Below, one piece after another: positions 1-8,160 of a stretch of 64,000 nucleotides of DNA (positions are counted from its first letter, which is position 1; every line of letters begins with the position of its first letter). The translations under genes and the position numbers were made by a program. The notes under the pieces were generated by a model. It was not told the origin of the DNA. It saw only the letters and a program-made list of their open reading frames with translations, and did not search any database. Source of the DNA: Bacillota bacterium (GTDB lineage: Bacteria; Bacillota; Clostridia; Christensenellales; CAG-138); the NCBI GenBank assembly GCA_023400985.1, contig JAEXEN010000032.1, positions 62,001 to 126,000 of the forward strand, written 5' to 3'.

Positions 1-198
1 GTCGTTGGCGACGACGTATTTTTGGGCTGCCAGACCAACCTCGTCGCGCCTGTTACCGTGGGCGACGGCGCATATACAGCCGCCGGCTCCACCGTCACGG
101 AGGATGTTGCCGCAGGGGCGCTTGCCGTTGCGCGCGCCTATCAGGTAAACAAACCCGGCTGGGTGGCAAAAAATCGCGAGAAAATGCGCGGGAATTGA
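1..198 (+). CDS. glmU: Bifunctional N-acetylglucosamine-1-phosphate uridyltransferase/acetyltransferase, C-terminal end (partial)
   Basis: The frame is open from base 1 and ends with TGA at 196-198, giving the last 65 residues of a protein that starts outside the window. The piece reads through left-handed beta-helix hexapeptide turns (NLVAPVTVGDGAYTAAGST) followed by GALAVARAYQ and a basic tail, which is the usual GlmU C-terminus. GlmU makes UDP-GlcNAc in the cytoplasm for peptidoglycan. Finding Mur ligase and ddl genes downstream fits a cell-wall precursor cluster. Assignment rests on the C-terminal pattern only; another hexapeptide-repeat transferase is less likely. Confidence 0.85.
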   Translation, partial: VVGDDVFLGCQTNLVAPVTVGDGAYTAAGSTVTEDVAAGALAVARAYQVNKPGWVAKNREKMRGN

Positions 199-213
199 CA
201 AGGGGATATCATT

Positions 214-972
214 TTGGAAACCAGCATCGACGGACTGCGCCTAAATTATGAGCGGCAGGGGAGCGGGAGACCCATTCTCATCCTGCATGGTTGGGGCGCT
301 TCCATAGAGGCCATGCGCCCTGTCATCAACTGCATGCTTCGTCTGGGGCGCGAAACGGTGGCGCTCGATTTTCCAGGCTTCGGCGGGAGCGAGGAGCCGA
401 ATGTGCCCTGGGGCGTGGAGAATTTCGCGGCCGTCACCCGAAAATTTATAGAGGAACAGGACATTTACGGCTGCGATTGCATCGCCCATTCACACGGCGG
501 GCGCGTGGCGATCTATTTAGCCTCGGAGGATACGAACCTTTTTCGTAAGCTCGTGCTCATCGATGCCGCCGGGGTGAAGCCGAGAAGGGGCCTTACATAC
601 TATGTGAAGGTATATTCCTATAAGCTCGCGAAGCGCTTGGCGAAAAATAAACTCCTTGACCGCGCGTTCAAGCTTTCGGAAAGGCAGAAGAACGCGGGCA
701 GCGCGGACTATAAGGCCGCTTCCGGCGTCATGCGGCAGACCTTCGTGCGGCTTGTGAATTGTGACCTTACCGACAGACTCGCTAAGGTCGAAAACGAGAC
801 GCTCCTCGTCTGGGGCGAGAACGATAACGATACGCCGCTTTACATGGCGGAGCTCATGCAAAAGCGCATGAAAAACACGGGGCTTGCCGTGATAAAGGGC
901 GCTGGACATTTTTCCTACGCGGACGATTACCCCCGCTTTTGCGCCATGATGGGCGTACTCTTTAAAGATTGA
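214..972 (+). CDS. Alpha/beta hydrolase
   Basis: A 252-aa cytoplasmic alpha/beta-fold hydrolase with no signal peptide. It has an oxyanion-hole motif LHGWGAS (24-30), a nucleophile elbow AHSHGG (Ser93), a likely acid in GENDND (Asp204/206) and the catalytic His in GAGHFSY (His232). The start is TTG at 214, preceded by AAGGGG; no ATG fits better. It lies 15 nt after glmU and 19 nt before the Mur ligase, so it is probably cotranscribed with them. The substrate cannot be read from the sequence; the location suggests, but does not show, a cell-envelope role. Confidence 0.85.
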   Translation: METSIDGLRLNYERQGSGRPILILHGWGASIEAMRPVINCMLRLGRETVALDFPGFGGSEEPNVPWGVENFAAVTRKFIEEQDIYGCDCIAHSHGGRVAIYLASEDTNLFRKLVLIDAAGVKPRRGLTYYVKVYSYKLAKRLAKNKLLDRAFKLSERQKNAGSADYKAASGVMRQTFVRLVNCDLTDRLAKVENETLLVWGENDNDTPLYMAELMQKRMKNTGLAVIKGAGHFSYADDYPRFCAMMGVLFKD

Positions 973-991
973 AGGAATCCGAGGAAATCCG

Positions 992-2635
992 ATGGACGTT
1001 TTGACCTACGCAACTTACGTATACTGGGCTGTTGCCGCAACGGCAGTCGCACTCGCGGCGCTGCCTACAATCCACATGCTCCAGCTCGAGAGCTATCAGG
1101 GCAAAATGTACCTGAAATGGCTCGGAAAGCATCTCGGCGACGCGCTGAGCTTCCTGATGACCGGGATCGTATGCCTTGCGCTTCGCATATCCGCCGCGTT
1201 TTTGGTGCATTACGGAACGACGATCGCCAACATCGCCTACATCGGGGCGGATGCGCTGTATTTGCTTTTGCTCCTTCTCATGTACTTTGCCGACCGCAAG
1301 AAGGAAAAGAAGAAGCCCCTCGTCTATACCGGCCGCGTGAAGCGGCTGATCGCCGTGCTGTTCGTACTCGCGGCCGTGTTCACGGCTTCGCTTTTCATTA
1401 CCGTTGAACCTACTTTAAACGGCGTTCCCTCATGGGGTGCGTACCTCTTGTTGTACGGCCTTCGCTACCTGCCCGGCGCGCTTCTTCCGCTGTTTGTTTT
1501 CCTCGCATGGCTCATCACCTATCCGTTGGAACAGGCCGTGAAGGCGTGGTATTTCAACGATGCGCGGCGCATTCTTAGCGGGCGCACCGATCTCATCAAG
1601 ATCGGTATCACGGGAAGCTACGGCAAAACTAGCACCAAGCATGCTTTGGGTGAGATACTTAAGGAAAAGTACGATGTGCTGTACACCCCCGGGAGCTTCA
1701 ACACGCCCATGGGGATAACGCGCGTGGTGCGCGAGCAGCTTACGGATGACCACAACGTGTTTATCGCGGAGATGGGCGCGCGCTACAAAGGCGATATCAA
1801 GGAGCTTTGCAAACTCGTGCAGCCGCGCTACGGCATCGTTACCTCCGTGGGTAAGCAGCATCTTGAAACCTTCGGTTCTCTCGAGGCCGTGGTGGCTACA
1901 AAGTCTGAGCTTATGGAGGGCATCGAGGAAAACGGCGCTTGCTTCTTCAACGGCGACAACCTGATTTGCCGCGAAATGTACGAAAAATGTGCGCTCAAAG
2001 ACAAATACCTGTTCGGCACGGATGGCGACAGCCTTTACATGAGGGCCTCGGATCTCTCCGTAAACGGCAAAGGCTCCCTTTTCACGCTAAACGCGCGAAA
2101 CGGCGAGAGCGTGCGCTGTCAGACGAAGCTTTTGGGCAGGCATAACATTTTAAATATAACCGGCGCCGCTGCGCTTTCGTACCTCATGGGCCTGCCTTTA
2201 GAGGACATCGCCGCGGCTATAAGCCGCCTGAAGCCCGTGCAGCACAGGTTGGAGCTTATGGAGGGCCCCGTCACCGTGATCGACGACGCGTTCAACGCAA
2301 ACCCCGAGGGCTCCAAAGAAGCACTCGAAGTGCTCAAGAGCTTCTCGGGCAAGCGCATCGTCGTCACCCCCGGGATGGTGGAATTGGGCGGCGAGGAGAA
2401 TGCGCTCAACCGTGCGTTCGGGGAGGCTATGGCCGAAGCGGCGGATATCGCCATTCTCGTAGGCGGGGAGCATGTAATGCCCATCCGCGAGGGGCTTATC
2501 GAAAAGGGCTTCGACGAAACACGCATTATAAGCGTAAAAAGCCTTGCGGAAGCCACGGAGCTTTTAAAACAGCATACCGAGCCGGGCGCGGTCGTGCTTT
2601 TTGAAAATGATCTGCCCGACAATTATGACGAATAG
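992..2635 (+). CDS. Membrane-anchored Mur ligase family protein (MurF-like)
   Basis: 547 aa. The first ~190 residues hold about five hydrophobic helices (roughly 5-25, 48-72, 78-100, 117-140, 150-175). A Mur ligase core follows, with ATP loop GITGSYGKTST (205-215), a central domain containing EMGARYKGDI and HLETFGS, and a C-terminal domain containing VIDDAFNANPEGS. The core matches MurF, which adds D-Ala-D-Ala to UDP-MurNAc-tripeptide, and ddl lies directly downstream. The usual MurF N-terminal UDP-substrate domain (~85 aa) appears to be replaced by the membrane part, making the protein ~90 aa longer than normal. Start ATG 992 follows GAGGAA. Either a membrane-tethered MurF or a ligase on a lipid-linked substrate is possible. 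Confidence 0.8.
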   Translation: MDVLTYATYVYWAVAATAVALAALPTIHMLQLESYQGKMYLKWLGKHLGDALSFLMTGIVCLALRISAAFLVHYGTTIANIAYIGADALYLLLLLLMYFADRKKEKKKPLVYTGRVKRLIAVLFVLAAVFTASLFITVEPTLNGVPSWGAYLLLYGLRYLPGALLPLFVFLAWLITYPLEQAVKAWYFNDARRILSGRTDLIKIGITGSYGKTSTKHALGEILKEKYDVLYTPGSFNTPMGITRVVREQLTDDHNVFIAEMGARYKGDIKELCKLVQPRYGIVTSVGKQHLETFGSLEAVVATKSELMEGIEENGACFFNGDNLICREMYEKCALKDKYLFGTDGDSLYMRASDLSVNGKGSLFTLNARNGESVRCQTKLLGRHNILNITGAAALSYLMGLPLEDIAAAISRLKPVQHRLELMEGPVTVIDDAFNANPEGSKEALEVLKSFSGKRIVVTPGMVELGGEENALNRAFGEAMAEAADIAILVGGEHVMPIREGLIEKGFDETRIISVKSLAEATELLKQHTEPGAVVLFENDLPDNYDE

Positions 2636-2651
2636 ATCGAGGTGACCATAC

Positions 2652-3830
2652 ATGATTCATCTTGGCATCGTTTTCGGAAGCCGAAGCTCGGAGCACGACG
2701 TTTCCGTGATCACGGGCCTGCAGGCGCTCGAGAACGCCGATAAATCCAAATATAACGCATTTCCCGTTTATATTTCCCGCGAGGGGGAGTGGTTCGTGGG
2801 GGAACCGCTTAGGTCCATCGAAACCTATCGCGATTTCGATCCCAATTTAAAGGGACTGACCCGCGTGTTTCTGCCCGCCGTGCCGGGCATGAACGGGTTA
2901 TATACGCTCGAAGCGGGAGGGCTTTTCAAAAAGAGCTTTAAGGTATGCGAGATCGACTGTGCGCTGCTTGCCTTGCACGGCCTGCACGGCGAGGACGGCT
3001 CCGTACAGGGGCTTTTCGAGCTTGCCAACCTGCCGTATACGAGCTGCGGCCTTATCGGCTCCGCCGTGGGCATGGATAAGATCGTCATGAAGGAAGTCTT
3101 TAAGAGCATGGGCCTAAATGTGCTCGAAAGCGTCCACTGCTGCCGCAGCGAGTGGCGCGAAAGCAAAGACGCGGTGATCAAGCGCGCCGAAGCGCTTTCC
3201 TATCCGCTCATCGTCAAGCCCGCGAACCTGGGTTCGTCCATCGGCATCGCCAAGGCGAAAAACACCGAGGAGCTTATCGCGGCCGTTGACGTGGCGGCAA
3301 GCTACGACAGGCGCATCCTCATCGAGCGCGCGCTCACAAAGCCCGTCGAGATCAACTGCGCGTGCATAGGCTTTAACGGCGAGGCTACGGTATCGCTTTG
3401 CGAGCAGCCCTTAAGCTGGGAGCTTTTTATGAATTCCGACGATATGCTGGATTTCAATAAAAAGTACCTCCAAAAAGGCGGCAAAGGCATGGAGGGACTT
3501 TCGCGGCGCATCCCCGCGCCGATAAGTGCCGCGCTTACCGAGAAAGTACAAAACTGGACGCTCCAAATTTTCAGCATGCTCGAGTGTAAGGGCGTGGTGC
3601 GCGTGGATTATATGGTCGACGGCGAGGAAAATCTTTACGTCAACGAGATCAACACCATTCCCGGCTCGCTTGCGTTTTACCTGTTTGAACCCATGGGACT
3701 GGGCTTCGGTCAGCTTGTGGATAAGCTCGTAGAATATGCGTACAAGGCACTGACGCAGAAAAACGAATCCACCTATGCCTTTAGCTCGGATATCCTGAAT
3801 AAGTCACGCAAGGGTACAAAACATAAGTAA
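2652..3830 (+). CDS. ddl: D-alanine--D-alanine ligase
   Basis: 392 aa ATP-grasp ligase that joins two D-Ala for peptidoglycan. N-terminal FGSRSSEHDVS, then LHGLHGEDGSVQG (variant of the common HGxxGEDG loop), GSAVGMDK, the ATP-grasp region IVKPANLGSSIGI, and the metal/substrate loop VNEINTIPGS near the C-terminus. It is slightly longer than many Ddl proteins, like the VanA-type subgroup. Start ATG 2652 follows GAGGTGA. It lies 16 nt downstream of the Mur ligase, whose expected dipeptide substrate it makes, so the two look like a functional pair in one operon. Confidence 0.93.
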   Translation: MIHLGIVFGSRSSEHDVSVITGLQALENADKSKYNAFPVYISREGEWFVGEPLRSIETYRDFDPNLKGLTRVFLPAVPGMNGLYTLEAGGLFKKSFKVCEIDCALLALHGLHGEDGSVQGLFELANLPYTSCGLIGSAVGMDKIVMKEVFKSMGLNVLESVHCCRSEWRESKDAVIKRAEALSYPLIVKPANLGSSIGIAKAKNTEELIAAVDVAASYDRRILIERALTKPVEINCACIGFNGEATVSLCEQPLSWELFMNSDDMLDFNKKYLQKGGKGMEGLSRRIPAPISAALTEKVQNWTLQIFSMLECKGVVRVDYMVDGEENLYVNEINTIPGSLAFYLFEPMGLGFGQLVDKLVEYAYKALTQKNESTYAFSSDILNKSRKGTKHK

Positions 3831-3846
3831 TTAAAGGAGAGTAGAC

Positions 3847-5064
3847 ATGGCCAAAATACAGATGCGCACACCTCTTGTCGAGATGGACGGAGATGAAATG
3901 ACCCGAATCATCTGGAAGATGATCAAAACCAATCTTCTGGAGCCGTACATCGACCTCAAGACCGAGTATTACGACCTCGGCCTAAGCCGCCGCGACGAGA
4001 CCGATGACCGCATCACCGTAGAGGCCGCGGAGGCCGTGAAAAAGTACGGCGTGGGCGTGAAATGCGCCACCATCACCCCAAATCAGCAGCGCATGAGCGA
4101 GTATAGCCTCAAGCGTATGTACAAGAGCCCCAACGGCACCATCCGCGCCATCCTCGACGGCACGGTGTTCCGCGCGCCCATTACGCTGCCGTGCCTCAAG
4201 CCTGCCGTGCGCAACTGGGTAAAGCCCATCACCATCGCGCGTCACGCTTACGGCGATATCTACCGCTGCACGGAGTTCCGTGTGCCCGGTGCGGGTAAGG
4301 CGGAGATCATGTTCCATGATGAAGCGGGCAACGAGCTCCTCCATGAGACCGTGTTCGATTTCAAGGGCCCGGGCGTTTTGATGGGCATGTACAACAAGGA
4401 CGACTCCATCGAGAGCTTCGCACACGCCTGCTTCAAGTATGCGCTTTCCACCAAGCAGGATCTTTGGTTCTCCACGAAGGATACCATTTCCAAGAAATAT
4501 GATCACCGCTTCAAGGATATCTTCGAGGAGATCTACGAGAAGGATTATAAGGGAAGCTTCGAAAAAGCCGGCCTGGAGTACTTCTACACCCTGATCGACG
4601 ATGCGGTGGCGCGCGTGATCCGCTCCGAAGGCGGCTTCATCTGGGCCTGCAAAAACTACGACGGCGACGTGATGAGCGACATGGTGGCGACGGCGTTCGG
4701 CTCCTTGGCGATGATGACGAGCGTGCTCGTTTCGCCCGACGGCAACTTCGAGTTTGAGGCCGCGCACGGCACCGTAACCAAGCATTACTACAAGCATCTC
4801 GCAGGCGAAAGCACCTCTACCAACTCCATGGCGACGCTGTTCGCGTGGACGGGGGCTTTGAACAAGCGCGGCGAGCTCGATAAGCTCCCCGAGCTTTGCG
4901 AATTTGCCAATACGCTTGAAAAGGCCTCGCTCGCGACCATCGAGGCCGGTTACATGACAAAGGACCTCGCACAGCTTGCGGATATGGAGCGCACCGAAGT
5001 GCTGTCGACCGAAGGCTTCATCCTGAAGGTAAGGGAAACGTTCGATAAGATGTACAAACATTAA
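3847..5064 (+). CDS. icd: NADP-dependent isocitrate dehydrogenase
   Basis: 405 aa, of the homodimeric eukaryote-like class II NADP-IDH rather than the E. coli type. It begins VEMDGDEMTRIIW, has ITPNQQRMSEY, the substrate loop SPNGTIRAILDGTVFR, and AAHGTVTKHY near the coenzyme site. The enzyme converts isocitrate to 2-oxoglutarate with NADPH formation, feeding glutamate synthesis. Length is typical for the class. Start ATG 3847 follows AAAGGAGAG and lies 16 nt after ddl, so it is probably in the same transcript. The hairpin at 5077-5101 follows it. Confidence 0.95.
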   Translation: MAKIQMRTPLVEMDGDEMTRIIWKMIKTNLLEPYIDLKTEYYDLGLSRRDETDDRITVEAAEAVKKYGVGVKCATITPNQQRMSEYSLKRMYKSPNGTIRAILDGTVFRAPITLPCLKPAVRNWVKPITIARHAYGDIYRCTEFRVPGAGKAEIMFHDEAGNELLHETVFDFKGPGVLMGMYNKDDSIESFAHACFKYALSTKQDLWFSTKDTISKKYDHRFKDIFEEIYEKDYKGSFEKAGLEYFYTLIDDAVARVIRSEGGFIWACKNYDGDVMSDMVATAFGSLAMMTSVLVSPDGNFEFEAAHGTVTKHYYKHLAGESTSTNSMATLFAWTGALNKRGELDKLPELCEFANTLEKASLATIEAGYMTKDLAQLADMERTEVLSTEGFILKVRETFDKMYKH

Positions 5065-5076
5065 AGAATGGGTTGG

Positions 5077-5101
5077 GGGCGGGATGAAGATCATCCCGCC
5101 C
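5077..5101 (+). terminator. Hairpin downstream of icd
   Basis: Perfect 11-bp stem GGGCGGGATGA / TCATCCCGCCC with a 3-nt loop. There is no U-tract after it on the plus strand, so it may be a weak terminator or an RNA-stabilising hairpin. A similar GGGCGGG...CCCGCC hairpin lies after the superoxide reductase gene at 22922. Confidence 0.45.
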
Positions 5102-5154
5102 TACAGATATCCGGTTTTTCAATGTCTTCTTACCATGGAAAGGGGTTGTGTTAA

Positions 5155-5481
5155 ATGGATCAGGCGGTTAAGAAAAAACTCGTGTTCAGTTCGCTTTTTT
5201 GCCTGTTCCCGCCTATGGTGGGATGTATTCTGTGGGCCGTATTGCCTGAAAAGCTTGTGCAAAACATCGGGCTTTTCGGCATGTTCGGACTTGTGCCGAA
5301 AGCGGTTGTCGTTTTTGCACTTCCGGCCGTTTTTTTGGCGATTCACTTAATTAGCTGCCTTAAGCCGGACTGGCTTAACCTGCGCCGCACTGTGAAAAGC
5401 GTCTGGCTGCTGCCACTCGTGTGCAACCTTGTTTTTGCCTTCTCGTGCGCGCTCGGTTTTGCCGCTGTGCTCAACGGTTAA
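5155..5481 (+). CDS. Small membrane protein of unknown function
   Basis: 108 aa with three clear hydrophobic segments (about residues 10-30, 45-68, 83-105) and a short basic N-terminus, MDQAVKKK. I do not recognise a family. Start ATG 5155 is preceded by AAAGGGG with good spacing. It lies between icd and a SEC-C protein, and its own promoter is not obvious. A real gene is supported by base composition and by the start context. It could be an uncharacterised integral membrane protein; no function is proposed. Confidence 0.6.
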   Translation: MDQAVKKKLVFSSLFCLFPPMVGCILWAVLPEKLVQNIGLFGMFGLVPKAVVVFALPAVFLAIHLISCLKPDWLNLRRTVKSVWLLPLVCNLVFAFSCALGFAAVLNG

Positions 5482-5605
5482 GGTAAGGCGCGCCTTGAAC
5501 AACGGAAAGATAAAAACGAAAGAATAGCTATCGTACACCGGGTGGACGGAACTCCCTTGGTCAGTATATAATAACTTCGATGCTTCGGCGCGTAAGCGCC
5601 TTACC
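5482..5605. repeat. Segment bounded by a 10-bp inverted repeat
   Basis: GGTAAGGCGC at 5482-5491 is the exact reverse complement of GCGCCTTACC at 5596-5605. The ends also contain local palindromes (AAGGCGCGCCTT, GGCGC-GTAA-GCGCC). The intervening ~104 nt are noncoding and hold the -10-like box of the next gene. It could be a tiny MITE-like insertion or a structured leader. Confidence 0.3.
5543..5572 (+). promoter_or_regulatory. Possible promoter of the SEC-C gene
   Basis: TGGACG (5543-5548), 18-nt spacer and TATAAT (5567-5572). The -35 box is only 4/6. The next start codon is at 5642. Confidence 0.35.
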
Positions 5606-5641
5606 ATAGCAAATAATTACGAAACGGGAGAACAGAGGGAC

Positions 5642-6139
5642 ATGGCATTATTCGAACAGTGGCGCGCGCTTGCGGACGCGGAGCGCACCCAGCAGGAAGC
5701 GGACAAATTCTGGCAGGATTATTTTGAGCTGGAGAAAGAAAACTACAAAAAGATCCTTGGCAGCCGCACTTATGTATACGAAGGCAGCGTGCACGCCCTT
5801 GCGGAAAGCTTTTCCATGGACGACACGACTTTTACGGGCTTTCTCGACGGCATCAATACGAGCCTCAGGCAGGAACTGGAGCTTGAAAAGCTCGAAAGCG
5901 AAACGAGTATCAAGCTCGATATCGACCTTGATAGGCTCTACTTCAACATGCTCAACGCCAAGGCTGACTGGCTTTACGAGCTTCCCGAATGGGATGGCAT
6001 TTTGAGCGCGGACGAGCGCAGGGAGATCACCAAAAAATTTCGCGTAAGCAAAATCTATGTGAACGAAAATAAGGTGGGCCGCAACGATCCGTGTCCGTGC
6101 GGGAGCGGCAAGAAATATAAGAACTGCTGCGGCAGATAG
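5642..6139 (+). CDS. SEC-C motif protein
   Basis: 165 aa, cytoplasmic, rich in charged residues. The C-terminus ends in the SEC-C zinc motif GRNDPCPCGSGKKYKNCCG, the same four-ligand motif found at the end of SecA. The first ~135 residues are helical and not assignable; they carry many Glu/Lys pairs. SEC-C proteins of this size are common in Clostridia and mostly uncharacterised; binding to SecB, ribosomes or nucleic acid has been suggested for the motif. Start ATG 5642 lies after GGGAG/GAGGG. It is followed 34 nt later by the beta-CASP nuclease, possibly in one transcript. Confidence 0.8.
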   Translation: MALFEQWRALADAERTQQEADKFWQDYFELEKENYKKILGSRTYVYEGSVHALAESFSMDDTTFTGFLDGINTSLRQELELEKLESETSIKLDIDLDRLYFNMLNAKADWLYELPEWDGILSADERREITKKFRVSKIYVNENKVGRNDPCPCGSGKKYKNCCGR

Positions 6140-6173
6140 TCGCCTGTTGGGGTGCTGAAGGAGGAATACGGCT

Positions 6174-7793
6174 TTGAAGCTTAAATTTTGCGGCGCCGCG
6201 CAAAGCGTGACGGGATCGAGTTACCTTGTGACCTACGAGGGCGGCAAGTTCCTTGTGGATTGCGGCATGCGGCAGGGCGCGGATACAAAGGGCGCCTTAG
6301 GCGAGGGCGGCTTTGCCTTCGAGCCCGCCGAAATCGACGCGGTGCTTTTGACGCATGCGCATATCGACCACAGCGGCCTGCTGCCGCTCCTCGTCAAGCG
6401 CGGCTTTAAGGGCAAGATATTCGCAACGAGCGCTACCGGTAAGCTCGCTACCATCATGCTGCCCGATAGCGGGCATATCCAGGAGCAGGAGGCGGAGTAT
6501 CAAAACCGCAAGAACCTCCGCGCCGGCAAGCCTCCTGTGGAGCCTCTTTATACCGTGAAGGACGCGGCAAACTGTTTAAGCGCTTTCGTGCCTATAGAGT
6601 ACAACGAGGTCGTTTCCGTGCTCGACGGCGTTACGGCTAAATTCGTGGACGCGGGGCATCTTTTGGGCTCGGCCTCGGTGGAAGTCTGGGTCAAGGAAAA
6701 CGAAAAAACGGTGAAGCTTGCATTTTCGGGCGACATCGGCCGTACCGACAGGCCCATCATTGCGGACCCCACGCCGCTCGATTCGGCGGACTTCCTCATC
6801 ATGGAGGGCACCTACGGCGACCGCAACCACGAAGGCGCGGGCGTAGCCAAGGAGGCGCAGCTGGCCGCCATCTTAAAGGCCGGCATAGCGCGCGGCGGCA
6901 ACATCGTAATTCCTTCGTTTGCGGTGGGCCGCACGCAGGAGATACTGTATTATATCAAGCGCCTTCTCATAAAGAATACCGTGTCCGGGCTCGAGAATGT
7001 GCCCGTGCATATCGACAGCCCCCTCGGCATCGGAGCTACCAAGGTATATGAGGAGTGTGCCGCCGGATATTACGACGAGGAAGCGCTCCAAATGCTTAAA
7101 GGCGGCTCGCCGTTTGAGTTTTCAAATCTCCGCATCTCACAAACCGCCGAAGACAGCAAGCTCATAAACGACGCGAAGGGCGTAAACATCATCATATCCT
7201 CCTCCGGCATGTGCGATGCGGGGCGGATACGCCACCACCTTAAGCACAATCTTTACCGTGCGGATTCCACGGTTTTGTTCATCGGCTATCAGGCGGTGGG
7301 GACGCTCGGGCGCATGCTTATCGACGGGGCGAAAAAGGTGAAGCTTTTCGGAGAGGAGGTGCGCGTCAACGCCACCATCGAGCGCATCGAGGGTTTCTCG
7401 GGTCACGCAGGCCGTGACGAGCTCATCGAATGGCTCCGCGCCATGAAGCAAAAACCCGAAAAGGTGTTCTTTATCCACGGCGAGGGCGAGGCGCTCATAA
7501 GCCTGTCCAAGGCCGTCGCATCGCTCGGCTACAATGTGGAGGTGCCTTCGCTTTTCGAGGAGATCGACCTTATCACTTCGGAGCAGCGCTTCTACGAGGC
7601 CGCGCCCGCGCCTCGCGTTACGCAGGAGGCCGTTTCCGCGCGCGTCGAGCGCATCGCCGCGCAGTTTAAGCGCATCATGGCGCTGCTCGATGTGCTGGGC
7701 GGGGATTCCGCGGAAACGCAGCTTAAGCTCCGCATTATGGAAAAGGATGTGCAGCAGCTCGCGGATAAGTGGGAAGAGATTTTGAAGGGGTAA
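6174..7793 (+). CDS. Beta-CASP metallo-beta-lactamase fold RNase-like protein
   Basis: 539 aa. The metallo-beta-lactamase core has LTHAHIDHSGLLP (HxHxDH zinc site), DAGHLLGSA and SGDIGRTDRPI. The beta-CASP insert and the RNA-metabolising motif follow, with SSSGMCDAGRIRHH and FSGHAGRDEL. Together these define the family of RNA-specific exonuclease or endonuclease-like proteins (YsaA/CPSF-like). A C-terminal ~80-aa extension is probably helical. Start is TTG 6174, with AAGGAGG nine nt upstream; no nearby ATG fits. It probably acts on RNA in the cytoplasm; the exact substrate is unknown. The pheST promoter begins immediately after it. Confidence 0.88.
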   Translation: MKLKFCGAAQSVTGSSYLVTYEGGKFLVDCGMRQGADTKGALGEGGFAFEPAEIDAVLLTHAHIDHSGLLPLLVKRGFKGKIFATSATGKLATIMLPDSGHIQEQEAEYQNRKNLRAGKPPVEPLYTVKDAANCLSAFVPIEYNEVVSVLDGVTAKFVDAGHLLGSASVEVWVKENEKTVKLAFSGDIGRTDRPIIADPTPLDSADFLIMEGTYGDRNHEGAGVAKEAQLAAILKAGIARGGNIVIPSFAVGRTQEILYYIKRLLIKNTVSGLENVPVHIDSPLGIGATKVYEECAAGYYDEEALQMLKGGSPFEFSNLRISQTAEDSKLINDAKGVNIIISSSGMCDAGRIRHHLKHNLYRADSTVLFIGYQAVGTLGRMLIDGAKKVKLFGEEVRVNATIERIEGFSGHAGRDELIEWLRAMKQKPEKVFFIHGEGEALISLSKAVASLGYNVEVPSLFEEIDLITSEQRFYEAAPAPRVTQEAVSARVERIAAQFKRIMALLDVLGGDSAETQLKLRIMEKDVQQLADKWEEILKG

Positions 7794-7803
7794 TGATGTA
7801 TCC

Positions 7804-7832
7804 TTGATATTTCCTGCACAATATGCTACCAT
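7804..7832 (+). promoter_or_regulatory. Promoter of the pheST T-box transcript
   Basis: TTGATA (7804-7809), 17-nt spacer, TACCAT (7827-7832). Position and spacing fit a sigma-A promoter feeding the T-box leader. Confidence 0.6.
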
Positions 7833-7867
7833 AAGCATAATTCACGGGAACCGAATTCCCGCATAAC

Positions 7868-8135
7868 AAGGCGACGACGGAGAAAAAGGGTTTTTTCGTG
7901 CTTCAGAGAGGGGCGTTACGCTGGAAGCGCCCCGCATGGGATACTCTAAAAAGTTCGCTCCCGAGCCGCGCCGGGGAAGCCCCTTAGGGGTGCGTAGTCG
8001 GCGCCGGGCAGGCCCGATACAGCTTAACGGCATGACGTATTTGCACCGTGCTGTGTAAAGGCTTCGCTTTTGCGGAGCGAATTAGGGTGGTACCACGAGC
8101 GCGCCTTCGTCCCTTCAAGACGAGGCGCGTTTTTA
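7868..8135 (+). promoter_or_regulatory. T-box leader (tRNA-Phe sensing) of pheST
   Basis: The conserved T-box AGGGTGGTACCACGAG lies at 8085-8100; its UGGU bulge would pair with an acceptor end with discriminator A. An AGAGA-type element is at about 7904. The likely specifier in the Stem I internal loop is UUC (7954-7956) in context AGTTCGC, parallel to the specifiers of the thrS and valS leaders here, and it matches Phe. Uncharged tRNA-Phe would stabilise the antiterminator and allow pheST expression. Stem I boundaries are approximate. Confidence 0.88.
8101..8135 (+). terminator. T-box terminator before pheS
   Basis: Stem CGCGCCT..CGTC / GACG.AGGCGCG with one bulged base, followed by TTTTT. 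Its left arm directly follows the T-box sequence, as expected for the competing structure. Confidence 0.85.
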
Positions 8136-8160
8136 TGTTTATCTGGGAGGAGAGCAAAGC

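Noticed and set aside
3982..5094. 370-codon open frame opposite icd
   Set aside because: Antisense shadow; all conserved isocitrate dehydrogenase motifs are on the plus strand.
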